Assembly: GCA_021848465.1 (NCBI GenBank)
Contig: JAJZUP010000001.1
Coordinates: 868,001-932,000 of the forward strand
DNA: 64,000 nucleotides
Source: Pseudomonadota bacterium
GTDB lineage: Bacteria > Pseudomonadota > Gammaproteobacteria > Burkholderiales > Gallionellaceae
Direction: 5' to 3'
Under the pieces are notes generated by a model that worked only from the letters and a program-made list of their open reading frames with translations, had not been told where the DNA came from and searched no databases. Numbering within the stretch: position 1 is the stretch's first letter; every line of letters starts with the position of its first letter. Positions 19,310 through 30,475 of this stretch are shown piece after piece. The translations under genes and the position numbers were made by a program.

Positions 19310-21862
19310 TTATGCTGCGTCCGTCTGGAGGGCGTCTGATTCAGCCAGGGCGCGCAGGATGGCGGGGTAGTTGAAATTTTCCGTGAGTGCGGAGAGCCCG
19401 TGGTGAAGGTTGGCATCCAGCGGAAGAACCTGGCCGATGGCGGCTTCGATACGGGCGCTATCCAGTTTTTCCAGCGCGTCGGCGAGTTCGCTGCGCAAGG
19501 CTTGCGGCAAGGCGGCCAGGGCGGCTGGGTTCAGAGCGGGCAGCTCGGGTGGGGCCGCATCCTGTGTGGCGGCGGTGTACTGGTAGCGGATGCCGAGCTG
19601 GCGGGCAAGGCAGTCGTAGATTTCCTCGAAGCGGTAGGGTTTGCGTACGAAGCCGTCCATGCCGACATCCAGCATTTCCTGTTGCTGCTCCTTGAACACC
19701 GATGCGGTGACAGCAACGATCCTGACTTTATCCCCGCCGGGCAGTTTTCGGATGCGCCGGGTGGCCTCGATGCCATCCATCACCGGCATGCGCCGATCCA
19801 TCCAGATCAGCGCGGGTTGCCACTCCGGAAACATTTGCACGGCTTCGGCACCGCTGGCGGCAATCCGGGTTGGCAGGCCGAGTTCTTCCATCAGCTGGCG
19901 CAACAACAACTGGTTTTCCTGCTGGTCTTCCACGATCATGATGCGGGGACGCGGCTGGCCCGGCGCGAGCCCGCTCACTTCGCGCTGGATCGTGGCGGTC
20001 GGCTTCAATACTTCGCCCGGCTTCGCCAGTTCCGCAGGCAGGTCTACCCGGAACAGCGAACCCTTGCCGACCGTGCTCTCAATGCTGATGGTGCCCCCCA
20101 TCAGCTCGACGAACTGGCGGGTGATGGACAGCCCCAGCCCGGTTCCGCGCTGCTCCATGCCTTCGGCCAGCTGCACGAAGGGCTCGAACAGGCGCTGCTG
20201 GTCGGCGGCGCTGATGCCGGGCCCGGTATCTTCCACTTCGATCAGCAGGTGGGCGCGTGTGTTCTGTCGTGTACCGAGGCGGATCGTGACGCCACCTTGC
20301 GCGGTAAATTTGATTGCATTACCGACCAGGTTGACCAGCACCTGACGCAACCGTGCTTCGTCGCCGCGAATGTAGCGTGGGAACTCGGAGGACTGGTCGA
20401 GCAGCATTTGCAGGCCTTTTTCTTCAGCACGCTGGTGCATCATGTCGACCACATCGCGCACCATGTTGCCGAGGTCGAATGGGGCGATTTCAAGCTGCTG
20501 GCGGCCGGCCTCGATCTTGGCCATTTCCAGCACGTCGTTGATCAGCGTGAGCAGGTGCTCTCCGCTGCGGTTGATGATGTCGAGATTGCTGCGCTGGCTG
20601 GCGGAAATGCCCGGATCGCGGCGCATCATGCCGGAGAATCCGAGAATTGCGTTCAACGGGGTGCGCAACTCGTGGCTCATGTTGGCGAGGAAAACACTTT
20701 TTGCCTTGTTGGCGGATTGGGCAGCATCGCGCGCCAGCTGCAATTCGGCGGTGCGCTGTTGCACGGTTTCTTCCAGTTGGTCCTTGTAGCGGCGCAATGC
20801 CTCCTCGGCCTGCTTCAGATCGGTGATGTCGTGCAGCGTGCCGCGAAAGAACAGTATTTTCCCCTCATCATTGCGTATCGGCTCGCACTTTTCATGAATG
20901 TGGCGCGCGGTCTGGTCAGTCAAGCGCTGGATGCGATAGCTGATGCTGTACGGGGTGTTGTCTTGCCGCAGGTGGTCGTAGGCCTCGGAAACATGCGCCC
21001 GGTCGGCGGGGTGCATGGTCGCCAGCAGCAGTTGTACTGAAGGCGAACCGGATGGTGCGATACCAAAAATGCGGTAAACCTCATTCGACCAGGACAATTC
21101 ACCGCGCTCACAATTCAGCTCCCAACTACCGAGATGGGCCATGCGCTGCGCTTCGGCCAGCCCCTCCTCGCTTTTCCTCAGCACCCGGCTGCGTTGCAGC
21201 AGGGTGGCCTGGTAGCCCTGGAGCGCCTGGCGCATTTCACTGAAACGATCGACCAGCTCACCGACTTCATCATCGCCGCTTTTCTCCAGCGTGCCTTCAA
21301 AGCGGTTTTGCGCCATTGCGCTGGCCGCCTTGCCGAGCGTCTTGACCGGGCGGATGACCAACTTCTCCAGCACGAGCCATGCGCTGATCAGGAAGGCGGC
21401 GATCATGGCCAGCATCACTGTCACAAGTTCGCGATGGCGCAACTCCATTTGCTTCAGTTGCGGGGTGAAATTGACGCGGACGACAAGCGAGCCGAGGTTC
21501 AAGCCGAGATAGTCGATATTTTTCTTCAGCACGTGAATTTCAGCGCCGGGAGCGATGTTGTGCGGCGAGTCGCTGGTTAACGGGTAGAGTTGCCGGCCCT
21601 GAGCATCGTCGAGTTCGATGCCGAGCCAGTCGTGGTCGTTTGCCCGCAGCGCGTCGAGGTTTTCATAGACGGTGTCGAGCTGATGACCGAGCAGCAGCGG
21701 GATCAACCCAACGGCAACGCTGTCCAGGTGGCGCTCGATGTTTTGCTGGTGTTCGGAGCGGATATTGTCGATGGAGCGCGGCATCCAGTAGCCATACAGG
21801 TAACCGAGCAGCAGCAGGCTCAGCAATACCAGCGGCAACAGGACCTTGGTGCGCAGGCTCAT
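19310..21862 (-). CDS. Hybrid sensor histidine kinase / response regulator
   Basis: An 850-residue membrane kinase. Order: TM1 (about 7-26), periplasmic sensor (about 27-145), TM2 (about 148-168), HAMP (about 170-225), PAS_3-type PAS/PAC (about 245-355), short coiled coil, HisKA with the phospho-accepting histidine in 'ANMSHELRTPLNAI' (H397), HATPase ('GNAIKF', 'EDTGPGIS', 'GTGLGLSI'), and a receiver with D689 in 'LIWMDRRMPVMDG'. A C-terminal helical tail (about 770-850) resembles an Hpt bundle, but no clear H-x2-KG is seen. It starts 6 bases after the stop of the PhnD-like protein gene, so the two are almost certainly cotranscribed. No response-regulator output gene is nearby. Confidence 0.93.
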   Translation of the reverse strand: MSLRTKVLLPLVLLSLLLLGYLYGYWMPRSIDNIRSEHQQNIERHLDSVAVGLIPLLLGHQLDTVYENLDALRANDHDWLGIELDDAQGRQLYPLTSDSPHNIAPGAEIHVLKKNIDYLGLNLGSLVVRVNFTPQLKQMELRHRELVTVMLAMIAAFLISAWLVLEKLVIRPVKTLGKAASAMAQNRFEGTLEKSGDDEVGELVDRFSEMRQALQGYQATLLQRSRVLRKSEEGLAEAQRMAHLGSWELNCERGELSWSNEVYRIFGIAPSGSPSVQLLLATMHPADRAHVSEAYDHLRQDNTPYSISYRIQRLTDQTARHIHEKCEPIRNDEGKILFFRGTLHDITDLKQAEEALRRYKDQLEETVQQRTAELQLARDAAQSANKAKSVFLANMSHELRTPLNAILGFSGMMRRDPGISASQRSNLDIINRSGEHLLTLINDVLEMAKIEAGRQQLEIAPFDLGNMVRDVVDMMHQRAEEKGLQMLLDQSSEFPRYIRGDEARLRQVLVNLVGNAIKFTAQGGVTIRLGTRQNTRAHLLIEVEDTGPGISAADQQRLFEPFVQLAEGMEQRGTGLGLSITRQFVELMGGTISIESTVGKGSLFRVDLPAELAKPGEVLKPTATIQREVSGLAPGQPRPRIMIVEDQQENQLLLRQLMEELGLPTRIAASGAEAVQMFPEWQPALIWMDRRMPVMDGIEATRRIRKLPGGDKVRIVAVTASVFKEQQQEMLDVGMDGFVRKPYRFEEIYDCLARQLGIRYQYTAATQDAAPPELPALNPAALAALPQALRSELADALEKLDSARIEAAIGQVLPLDANLHHGLSALTENFNYPAILRALAESDALQTDAA

Positions 21863-21868
21863 ATGCGC

Positions 21869-22735
21869 TTACTTTCCCTCATTGGTGGTCTGCCAGTATT
21901 TTTCCAGCCCCCATTTGCGCATGACGGCATAGTCCGTATACGCAACCGGCGCCAGTTTGGTCGTGGGTATCTTGTCCAGCAGGTCGCGACCTTTGGCGGT
22001 ACCGTCCATGGCAAGCAGCGCTTTACGCACCGCTTCGCGGTCCGGTTTGGGAACCCGCGCATGGGCGGCGATGGGGTGAGACGGACAGGCGCGCGTGGTG
22101 TATATCACGCGCAATTGCGCCCTGATTGCCTCGTCCTGCTCTTGCAGGGTTTTTTCCACGCCGCCGCCAGCTGCCGCCATATCCTTGACGACATGCAGAT
22201 ACACCGAGCTGTGCGTGGTGACATACAGCGGGGTGATCTTTACATGTTGAACCTGCTCGAGGTCGGCGCGTACCAGCAGCGAGGAACCCAGCGCGTTGGC
22301 GGATGGAAAGGCAACGGTCTTGCCGTCCAGGTCGGCGGGGGTCTGGATCGGACCGTTCTTGCGTACCACGAGGATGCCGCGCAATGGCGTGGTGTCGGCT
22401 ACAAGAGGCAGGTAGTTTTGGGTATCGTGTACCTGGACCAGGTGATAAGGATTCACGTAAACGAAGTCGAAATCGCCGCGCATGAATGCATTTTCGAAAT
22501 CCTGGATTTTCAGCGTGGTGACCAGTTCGAAGGTCAGGCCGGTGCGGCGTGACAGGTCGTCGACAATCGGCTTCCAGATGGCGTAGAGCTTGCGTTGTTC
22601 GAATTGCGGCACGACGCCAAAACGGTAGATTTTCCCGGTTTCGGCTGACGCGGTTGGTGCGGCGAGGACCAGCAGGGCAGAAAACAGTGCGGCAAACAGC
22701 AGCAAGCAAGGGCAGCGCGTCGCGGTATACCTCAT
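21869..22735 (-). CDS. PhnD-like periplasmic substrate-binding protein
   Basis: A 288-residue secreted protein with a signal peptide cleaved near ASA|ETGK. The mature part starts 'IYRFGVVPQFEQRKLYAIW', typical of the phosphate/phosphonate-binding PhnD family (type 2 periplasmic fold, 'DFDFVYVNPYHLVQV', 'NALGSSLLVRADLE'). The start is the ATG at 22735 with the ribosome site GGGAGA; the track start lies 21 codons upstream. No ABC permease or ATPase is present, and the next gene is a hybrid histidine kinase. It is therefore more likely the ligand-sensing partner of that kinase than a transporter component. The ligand is unknown. Confidence 0.88.
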   Translation of the reverse strand: MRYTATRCPCLLLFAALFSALLVLAAPTASAETGKIYRFGVVPQFEQRKLYAIWKPIVDDLSRRTGLTFELVTTLKIQDFENAFMRGDFDFVYVNPYHLVQVHDTQNYLPLVADTTPLRGILVVRKNGPIQTPADLDGKTVAFPSANALGSSLLVRADLEQVQHVKITPLYVTTHSSVYLHVVKDMAAAGGGVEKTLQEQDEAIRAQLRVIYTTRACPSHPIAAHARVPKPDREAVRKALLAMDGTAKGRDLLDKIPTTKLAPVAYTDYAVMRKWGLEKYWQTTNEGK

Positions 22736-22807
22736 GGTCAATTCTCCCGGGAAGAAATGCATGGCAGGGAGAATACCTTGCGCCCTGTTGCACAGCAACC
22801 TGGCGAG

Positions 22808-22842
22808 GCGGGGGATGCCGCATGGTATCCGGTATCCCCCGC
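22808..22842 (-). terminator. Long hairpin downstream of dnaJ
   Basis: GCGGGGGAT pairs with ATCCCCCGC, with an inner CCG/CGG extension after one mismatch. It lies 13 bases after the dnaJ stop. No T-run follows, so it may protect the 3' end or work with Rho. Confidence 0.45.
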
Positions 22843-22855
22843 TATACGCGGCGCC

Positions 22856-23980
22856 TTATTGCGAGAAGAACTCCTTGACCTTGCTCATCCACGATTTGTG
22901 GCGCGGGCTGTGGCGTTCGCTGTCCTGCTGGCTGATATGCTCGAACTCGCGCAGCAGTTCCTTCTGGCGCTCAGTCAGGTTGGACGGTGTTTCTACCACC
23001 ACATGGCAATTCAGGTCGCCATAGGTGCCGGTGCGCATGCCCTTGATGCCCTTGCCGCGCAGGCGGAAGATTTTGCCGCTCTGGGTTTCCGGCGGAATCT
23101 TGATGCCGGCCTTGCCGTCCAGCGTGGGAATCTCGATTTCGCCGCCGAGTGCTGCAGTGGCAAAGCTGATCGGCATCTCGCAATGCAGGTCGTCGCCGTC
23201 GCGCTGGAATACCGCGTGCGGCTTGATGTGGATTTCCACATACAAGTCGCCGCTGGGGGCTCCATTGCTGCCGGCTTCGCCGTGGCCGCTGTGGCGCAGG
23301 CGCATGCCGGTATCAATGCCGGCGGGAATCTTGATTTCCAGCGTCTTGTGCTGTTTTACCCGGCCCGAGCCGTGGCAGGTGGTGCAGGGCGACGAAATCT
23401 GCTTGCCGCTGCCATGGCAGCGTGGGCAGGTTTGCTGGATCGAGAAAAAGCCCTGCTGCATGCGTACTTGTCCGTGACCGCCGCAGGTGGAGCAGGTGGA
23501 GGCGCTGGTGCCGGGTTTGGCGCCACTGCCGTGACAGGTGTCGCACTCCGCCATGGTCGGGATGCGGATCTGTTTCTGGGTGCCGCGCGCAGCTTCTTCC
23601 AGCGTGACCTCCAGGTTGTAGCGCAGGTCGGCGCCGCGATGCGCCTGGCTGCGGCCGCGCCCGCCGCCGAAGATGTCGCCGAAGATATCGCCGAAATCAA
23701 AACCGCCGGCACCTGCCCCGGCGCCGAACGGATTGCCGCCGCCCATGCCGCCCGCCTCAAATGCGGAGTGGCCGTACTGGTCGTAGGCAGCACGCTTCTG
23801 GCTGTCGCTTAGCGTTTCATAGGCCTCCTTGGCTTCCTTGAAATGCTCCTCCGCTTTCGGATTGTCCGGATTGCGGTCAGGGTGGTACTTCATCGCCAGC
23901 TTGCGGTAGGCCTTTTTGAGGTCATCTTCCGAAGCGTCGCGGTTGACGCCGAGGATGTCGTAATAGTCTCGCTTACTCAT
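22856..23980 (-). CDS. dnaJ: Chaperone protein DnaJ
   Basis: The Hsp40 co-chaperone that delivers substrates to DnaK and stimulates its ATPase. It has 374 residues. The J domain (1-70) carries HPD in '[11 protein letters not shown]'. A G/F-rich linker follows ('[17 protein letters not shown]'), then four zinc repeats ([32 protein letters not shown]) and the C-terminal substrate domains. It is the last gene of grpE-dnaK-dnaJ and has a perfect palindrome between it and dnaK. Confidence 0.98.
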   Translation of the reverse strand: MSKRDYYDILGVNRDASEDDLKKAYRKLAMKYHPDRNPDNPKAEEHFKEAKEAYETLSDSQKRAAYDQYGHSAFEAGGMGGGNPFGAGAGAGGFDFGDIFGDIFGGGRGRSQAHRGADLRYNLEVTLEEAARGTQKQIRIPTMAECDTCHGSGAKPGTSASTCSTCGGHGQVRMQQGFFSIQQTCPRCHGSGKQISSPCTTCHGSGRVKQHKTLEIKIPAGIDTGMRLRHSGHGEAGSNGAPSGDLYVEIHIKPHAVFQRDGDDLHCEMPISFATAALGGEIEIPTLDGKAGIKIPPETQSGKIFRLRGKGIKGMRTGTYGDLNCHVVVETPSNLTERQKELLREFEHISQQDSERHSPRHKSWMSKVKEFFSQ

Positions 23981-23996
23981 GTTTTTTCCATGTGGC

Positions 23997-24018
23997 GATG
24001 GGGCGCATGCGCCCCATC
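23997..24018. repeat. Perfect 22-bp palindrome between dnaK and dnaJ
   Basis: GATGGGGCGCA / TGCGCCCCATC with no spacer. On the minus strand it sits 26 bases after the dnaK stop and 16 bases before dnaJ. As RNA it would form a GC-rich hairpin that could lower dnaJ expression relative to dnaK or mark an mRNA-processing site. Confidence 0.6.
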
Positions 24019-24044
24019 TGTTGCTACCTCAAGAAATGGACGGC

Positions 24045-25970
<1,926 letters not shown>

Positions 25971-26024
25971 GATGTATATCCTTTCAGTTAGATTTGGTTA
26001 TATCTGTAATTCCGTTGCTCCCCA

Positions 26025-26052
26025 AAATGGGGCGCGTATTGCTTATTTCAAG
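26025..26052 (-). promoter_or_regulatory. Sigma-32 heat-shock promoter of dnaK
   Basis: On the minus strand: CTTGAAA, 13 bases, CCCCATTT. This is essentially the sigma-32 consensus, about 55 bases upstream of the dnaK start codon. Confidence 0.85.
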
Positions 26053-26061
26053 AGTCTTTTC

Positions 26062-26137
26062 GGGGAAGAGGGAAGGGGAAACCCGGGTACATTTTTTCGG
26101 AGAGGCGGTGTTACCCTTCCCCCTTAACCCTTCCCGG
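26062..26137. repeat. Polypurine/polypyrimidine inverted repeat
   Basis: GGGAAGGG at 26070-26077 can pair with CCCTTCCC at 26114-26121 or 26128-26135. It lies directly after grpE on the minus strand. A related GGGAAGGGTGAAGGGTAAC hairpin occurs after leuB. It is possibly a dispersed terminator-like repeat. Confidence 0.4.
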
Positions 26138-26139
26138 AT

Positions 26140-26667
26140 TTAGCTCTTGCCCTTGCTGACGGTTACCAGCGCTGGGCGCAGCACGCGGTCATTCAGCGTG
26201 TAGCCCTTCTGCATGACGCTGACCACGGTGTTGGCTTCCTGTTCACTTTCCACCATGCCGATGGCCTGATGCTTGTGCGGGTCGAGTTTTTCGCCAACCG
26301 GGTTGATTTCCTGGATATTGAATTTTTCGAATACGCTGGACAGTTGCTTCAGCGTCAACTCCATGCCGTTCTTGAAGCTTTCCACGTTTTCGGTCTTTAC
26401 CGCCAGACCGGCTTCCAGGCTGTCTTTTACCGCCAGCATCTCGTTGGAGAAGCGCTCCACGGCAAATTTTTGCGCCTTGCTCACATCCTCGGCGGCACGG
26501 CGGCGGATATTTTCGCCTTCAGCCTTGGCGCGCAGCCAGGCGTCATGGTGTTCCTGTGCCTTTAATTCTGCCTGCTTGAGCAGCTCTTCCATGCTGGGCA
26601 TGACCTCAGGCGCGGCGGCTGCGTCCGGCTGTTGTTCGTTTTGTGCGGTGTCCTTGTTTTGCTCCAT
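26140..26667 (-). CDS. grpE: Nucleotide exchange factor GrpE
   Basis: Releases ADP from DnaK and acts as a thermosensor. It has 175 residues. The N-terminal region is acidic and disordered, followed by a long helix ('[28 protein letters not shown]' region) that dimerises and a C-terminal beta domain with '[14 protein letters not shown]' and '[18 protein letters not shown]'. The true start is the ATG at 26667 with the ribosome site AGGAGAG. The track adds 49 spurious residues that run through the promoter. Confidence 0.97.
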   Translation of the reverse strand: MEQNKDTAQNEQQPDAAAAPEVMPSMEELLKQAELKAQEHHDAWLRAKAEGENIRRRAAEDVSKAQKFAVERFSNEMLAVKDSLEAGLAVKTENVESFKNGMELTLKQLSSVFEKFNIQEINPVGEKLDPHKHQAIGMVESEQEANTVVSVMQKGYTLNDRVLRPALVTVSKGKS

Positions 26668-26696
26668 TGCAACTCTCCTGTTTTCGACCTTGCCGC

Positions 26697-26724
26697 AGAT
26701 GGGGGCGTGTTTCCGGGTTTCAAG
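26697..26724 (-). promoter_or_regulatory. Sigma-32 heat-shock promoter of grpE
   Basis: On the minus strand: CTTGAAA, 13 bases, CCCCATCT. It is about 30 bases upstream of the grpE start and almost identical in layout to the dnaK promoter. Confidence 0.85.
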
Positions 26725-26782
26725 GGGTAATTCGAAATTATTTTTCCAGGGGGAAATTAAACGGGGCCGGGCGTCATCCATG

Positions 26783-26788
26783 TAAAAT
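26783..26788 (+). promoter_or_regulatory. -10-like element of the MFS gene
   Basis: TAAAAT followed directly by GCGCGCC, 24 bases before the ATG. No convincing -35 is visible. It is listed because the same -10/GC-discriminator layout recurs at other genes in the window. Confidence 0.35.
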
Positions 26789-26812
26789 GCGCGCCCCAAG
26801 TTGTGAATAATC

Positions 26813-27976
26813 ATGAACGATTGCAGAAACTACCACTGGCGCATCGCCGGTTTCTATTTTTTCTATTACGCCTTCGTGGGGATGTTTGCTCCCTACTGGA
26901 GCCTGTACCTGAAGTCGTTGCAATTCAGCGCGGTCGAGATCGGCGTCCTGATGTCGATGCAGCCGTTGATGCGCCTGGTGGCGCCGAACATCTGGGGCTG
27001 GCTGGCTGACTATTCCGGCAAGCGCCGCGAGGTGGTGATCGCGGCGGCCAGCCTGAGCGCGCTGTTTTACCTGGGGGTGTTTTTCACCACCAGTTTCTGG
27101 GGCGTGCTGGCGGTGCTGCTGCTGATGAATTTTTTCTGGAGTGCCTCGATGCCGCTGGTGGAGGCGACCACGCTGTCCTATCTGGGCAAGAACACCGCGC
27201 ATTATGGGCGCATCCGCTCCTGGGGCTCGGTCGGCTTCATCGTGACGGTGGTGGGGTTGGGCTATGCGTTCGACTACGTCGCGATTGCCTGGCTGCTGTG
27301 GGCCGGGCTGGTGTGCGAAATCGGTATCCTGCTGTTCGCGCGGCAGATACCCAGGACCGAGGTGCTGGCGCACCACACCGACAGCCAGCCCATCCGGCAG
27401 ATCGTGCTGCAGCCGCGCGTGCTGGCCTTGTTTGGTGCCTGCTTCCTGATGTCGGTGGCGCACGGGCCGTACTACACGTTCTACTCGATTTATCTGGTCG
27501 AGCATGGTTACGCGAAAAGCGCGGTGGGCGGGCTGTGGGCGCTCGGGGTGATCTGCGAGATCGGGGTATTTTTTCTGATGCCGCGCCTGGTGCAGCGCTT
27601 CGGGTTTGTGCGTATTTTGCTATTCAGCCTGGGGGCGGCGGTGGTGCGTTTCGTGCTGATCGGCTGGGCGGTGGACGTGCTGGTGCTGATCCTGCTGGCG
27701 CAGGTGTTGCATGCGGCCACGTTCGGCGCGTATCACGCCTCCTCGGTGGGCATGGTGCATGAATTTTTCCAGGGGCGGCACCAGTCCAAGGGGCAGGCGT
27801 TGTTCGGCAGCATTACCTATGGCGCGGGCGGCATGCTGGGTGGCTTCGCCAGCGGCCCGATCTGGCAGCATTGGGGCGCGACGGCGCTGTATTCATGCAG
27901 CGCGGCGGCGGCGTTGCTGGGGCTGTTCCTGATGGCGTCGGCAGGCAGGCGTCATTGGGGAATGCCGCAGTCCTAG
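26813..27976 (+). CDS. MFS transporter (HcaT/PPP-like family)
   Basis: A 387-residue major facilitator permease with about 12 hydrophobic helices, of the MFS_1-like group that includes the 3-phenylpropionate permease HcaT and LacY-type symporters. The N-terminus '[25 protein letters not shown]' and '[20 protein letters not shown]' (motif A after TM2) are characteristic, and '[11 protein letters not shown]' lies in the first half. The substrate cannot be assigned. It is divergent from grpE and convergent with the diguanylate cyclase gene, with 1 base between their stop codons. Confidence 0.88.
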   Translation: MNDCRNYHWRIAGFYFFYYAFVGMFAPYWSLYLKSLQFSAVEIGVLMSMQPLMRLVAPNIWGWLADYSGKRREVVIAAASLSALFYLGVFFTTSFWGVLAVLLLMNFFWSASMPLVEATTLSYLGKNTAHYGRIRSWGSVGFIVTVVGLGYAFDYVAIAWLLWAGLVCEIGILLFARQIPRTEVLAHHTDSQPIRQIVLQPRVLALFGACFLMSVAHGPYYTFYSIYLVEHGYAKSAVGGLWALGVICEIGVFFLMPRLVQRFGFVRILLFSLGAAVVRFVLIGWAVDVLVLILLAQVLHAATFGAYHASSVGMVHEFFQGRHQSKGQALFGSITYGAGGMLGGFASGPIWQHWGATALYSCSAAAALLGLFLMASAGRRHWGMPQS

Positions 27977-27977
27977 T

Positions 27978-29864
27978 TCAGAACTTGCATGCCCGGTTGC
28001 GGCCCTGCGATTTGGCGCGGTAAAGCGCTGTGTCGGCTTGTTCGATAAACTCTTCGAGGCTGCTTGCACCACTGACAGTGTCGCTTATACCGATACTGAC
28101 GGTGACCCGTTTGAAGGGTGAATCCTCATGCGGCAGCAGGGCCTGCTCGACTGCCTCGCAGATTTTTTGTGCATAGGATAGGGCGTTCTGGCTGTCCGGT
28201 ATGGAAAGGAGCATGACAAACTCTTCGCCGCCATAACGGGCAACCAGGTCTTCAGTGCGCTTGGCGTTTGCTTTCAGGAGCTTGGCGATTTTGCGCAGGC
28301 ATTCGTCGCCGGCCGGGTGGCCGTAGTAATCGTTGTAATTCTTGAACCAGTCTACATCAATGATGGCGAGCGTCAGATTGGTGCCGGTTCTTCGGGAGTG
28401 GTTCCACTTTTCAAGCAAGACTTCGTCCAGGCGGCGCCGGTTCGCGATGCCGGTGAGTTCGTCGGTTGTGCTTATTTCTGCCAGTTTCTGGTTGGCCTGT
28501 GCGAGTGCGGCAGTGCGCTCTTCGACCTTGCGTTCCAGTGCGGAGTGCGCTTCTTCGACGCGTTCCGCCATCTGGGTGAAATCGCGCGCCAGTTCGCCGA
28601 TCTCGTCTTCGGCATGGATGGGCAGGTTGTTTTTATCGAGGCTTCCACCGGAGCGACCAACCTGGCGGGTGGCCATCATCAGGCGCGAGAGCGGCTGGGC
28701 CACCTGCTTTTGCAGGATGGAGCGGATGATGAAAATTTCGACCAGCAAGGTCAGCAGGCCTACTGCGATGACGATGGCAAGGTTCTGCAGGATGGCCGGT
28801 TGCATCAAGGCTTTCGGATAGTGCACGGCCAGCACCCAGGGGGTATCCGGGATGATGCCTAATGCAACTATTTCATGCCCGGTTTCAATCAGGCTGGTTT
28901 CGCCCGGACGAAGATTGGGGAGCATGTCCAGCAGTGGATAGTCTGCGGCGATATGCAGCGAGCGGATGGAGGCGCCGCCCTGACTTTGCTTGATGGCGTT
29001 GGCGTATTGCGGGTGGTAGAGCAGGGTGCCGTCGCGATCAGCCAGGAACAGGCTGTTCTGCGAGCCGCGCAAGACCGGCCGGGCGGTGCGCTGCATCAGT
29101 TGGTCCAGCAGCACATCGACGCAGGCAAGGATGCGGTGTTTGCCGCGGGTGTCGGCGATGTCCGGCGTGGCGATGGTCGTCATCCAGGCAGCATTGGATT
29201 CGTCCCAGTACATGCGGGTGAACAGCGTTTCGTGGCTGGCCGAGGCGAAGCCGCGCGCGTAGAACTCATAGGTTTCGAGTTTCAGTGCGTTGGGGCCGGA
29301 ATAGCTGAACACCTTGGCGATGTCGGCATTCTGGTAAATCGGGAAGCCTTTTTCCGGCACGACACCGTAGAAGTTGAACAGGCGGCCGTGTGCGCTGGAG
29401 CCGAATTTGTAGGAAAGCTGGTAGGACAAGGCGAAGCGCGCTTTGATGTCCGGCGTGGGAGCAAAGTCCGGGGCATAGGTCGCCGACATGTTGGCAAAGC
29501 GGCGGCCATCCGCCAGAGGCTTGCCCTCAAACAGGCCGGGGCGCTGGGTATAGGAACCATCTGGATGGCGATAGAAAATCAGGTCGAAATCGTGTGCCAG
29601 CCGGGCCTGGTTGCCGGGAATTTCATATTGTTGTTTGAACTCGTGCAGGAAATTTTGCTGCAAATCGCGAATTTCGCGGAATGGCAAGGATTCGCGTTGC
29701 AAAGTTTGTTCGGTGGACAGGATAAGCTGTTTGCGTACGCCGTCCTCAATCGAGTTTTTGTTGAGCCAGTACGAAATCGCGCCGGCCAGCACCGATACCA
29801 ATGCAATGCGCAAGGCGGCTTGGCGCAGGGTGCGGGCGGTGAGCGAATTCTGGGATTTGAACAT
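27978..29864 (-). CDS. Membrane diguanylate cyclase with Cache-like sensor
   Basis: A 628-residue protein predicted to make c-di-GMP. TM1 (about 17-33), a large periplasmic Cache-like sensor (about 40-350), TM2 (about 358-380), HAMP (about 380-435), a coiled-coil signalling helix, then GGDEF (about 465-625). The active site GGEEF (545-549) is intact and is preceded by the inhibitory I-site RTED (536-539), so product inhibition is expected. There is no EAL domain. The region before the ATG lacks a clear ribosome site (CGCCCCCC) and holds an inverted repeat. The sensed ligand is unknown. Confidence 0.92.
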   Translation of the reverse strand: MFKSQNSLTARTLRQAALRIALVSVLAGAISYWLNKNSIEDGVRKQLILSTEQTLQRESLPFREIRDLQQNFLHEFKQQYEIPGNQARLAHDFDLIFYRHPDGSYTQRPGLFEGKPLADGRRFANMSATYAPDFAPTPDIKARFALSYQLSYKFGSSAHGRLFNFYGVVPEKGFPIYQNADIAKVFSYSGPNALKLETYEFYARGFASASHETLFTRMYWDESNAAWMTTIATPDIADTRGKHRILACVDVLLDQLMQRTARPVLRGSQNSLFLADRDGTLLYHPQYANAIKQSQGGASIRSLHIAADYPLLDMLPNLRPGETSLIETGHEIVALGIIPDTPWVLAVHYPKALMQPAILQNLAIVIAVGLLTLLVEIFIIRSILQKQVAQPLSRLMMATRQVGRSGGSLDKNNLPIHAEDEIGELARDFTQMAERVEEAHSALERKVEERTAALAQANQKLAEISTTDELTGIANRRRLDEVLLEKWNHSRRTGTNLTLAIIDVDWFKNYNDYYGHPAGDECLRKIAKLLKANAKRTEDLVARYGGEEFVMLLSIPDSQNALSYAQKICEAVEQALLPHEDSPFKRVTVSIGISDTVSGASSLEEFIEQADTALYRAKSQGRNRACKF

Positions 29865-29884
29865 GGGGGGCGAGCGAACCTTTT

Positions 29885-29925
29885 CTGACTGACAGGATAC
29901 CGGAATTGCGCCGGCAGTCAGTCAG
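29885..29925. promoter_or_regulatory. Inverted repeat upstream of the diguanylate cyclase gene
   Basis: CTGACTGAC (29885-29893) and GTCAGTCAG (29917-29925), with an inner CCGG/CCGG. It lies about 20-60 bases before the start codon. It could be an operator or a 5' UTR hairpin. Confidence 0.4.
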
Positions 29926-30013
29926 GAAATCTTGATTTTATTGTAAGTACAAGCTGAGTGGGTAGGGAAATCCTTAGCCAAAATTAATAAAATATGAGGC
30001 AAGCGGGGTGCGT

Positions 30014-30475
30014 TCAAATCGGCAGCGCAGTCTTATCCACTGCCTTGCGCAATACAAAGCTGCTGCGTACGCCGGTGACGCCTTCGATACGCGTGATGCG
30101 GTTGAGCAGCAATTCCTGATAGGCATCCATGTCTTTCACTACCACCTTGAGCTGATAGTCGGCGTCCTGTCCGGTGATCAGCAGGCACTCCAGCACCTCG
30201 GGAATTTCCACGATGCGCGCCTCGAAGTTATTGAGTCGTTCGGGCGTGTGCTGATCCATGGAGATCAGGATCAGCGCGGTGAGCGACAGGCCGAGTTTCT
30301 TCGCGTCCAGCATGGCGCGGTAGCCGGTGATGAGGCTGGATTCTTCCAGGGCATGCAGGCGGCGCAGGCAGGGCGAGGGGGTGAGGTTGATGCGGTCGGC
30401 CAAGTCCTGGTTGCTGATGCGGCCGTTTTCCTGCAGCACTCGTAAAAGCTGTAAATCGTAGTTATCGAGTTGCAT
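30014..30475 (-). CDS. Lrp/AsnC-family transcriptional regulator
   Basis: A 153-residue regulator. The helix-turn-helix occupies about 5-50 ('LLRVLQENGRISNQDLADRI', 'LTPSPCLRRLHALEE'), and the RAM ligand/oligomerisation domain follows ('DADYQLKVVVKDMDAYQELL'). The length and 'SPCLRR' recognition helix are those of the global Lrp group, which respond to leucine and other amino acids. The ribosome site GGAGAAT is good. It is divergent from leuA, so it may control leucine synthesis. This is inference from position. Confidence 0.92.
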   Translation of the reverse strand: MQLDNYDLQLLRVLQENGRISNQDLADRINLTPSPCLRRLHALEESSLITGYRAMLDAKKLGLSLTALILISMDQHTPERLNNFEARIVEIPEVLECLLITGQDADYQLKVVVKDMDAYQELLLNRITRIEGVTGVRSSFVLRKAVDKTALPI

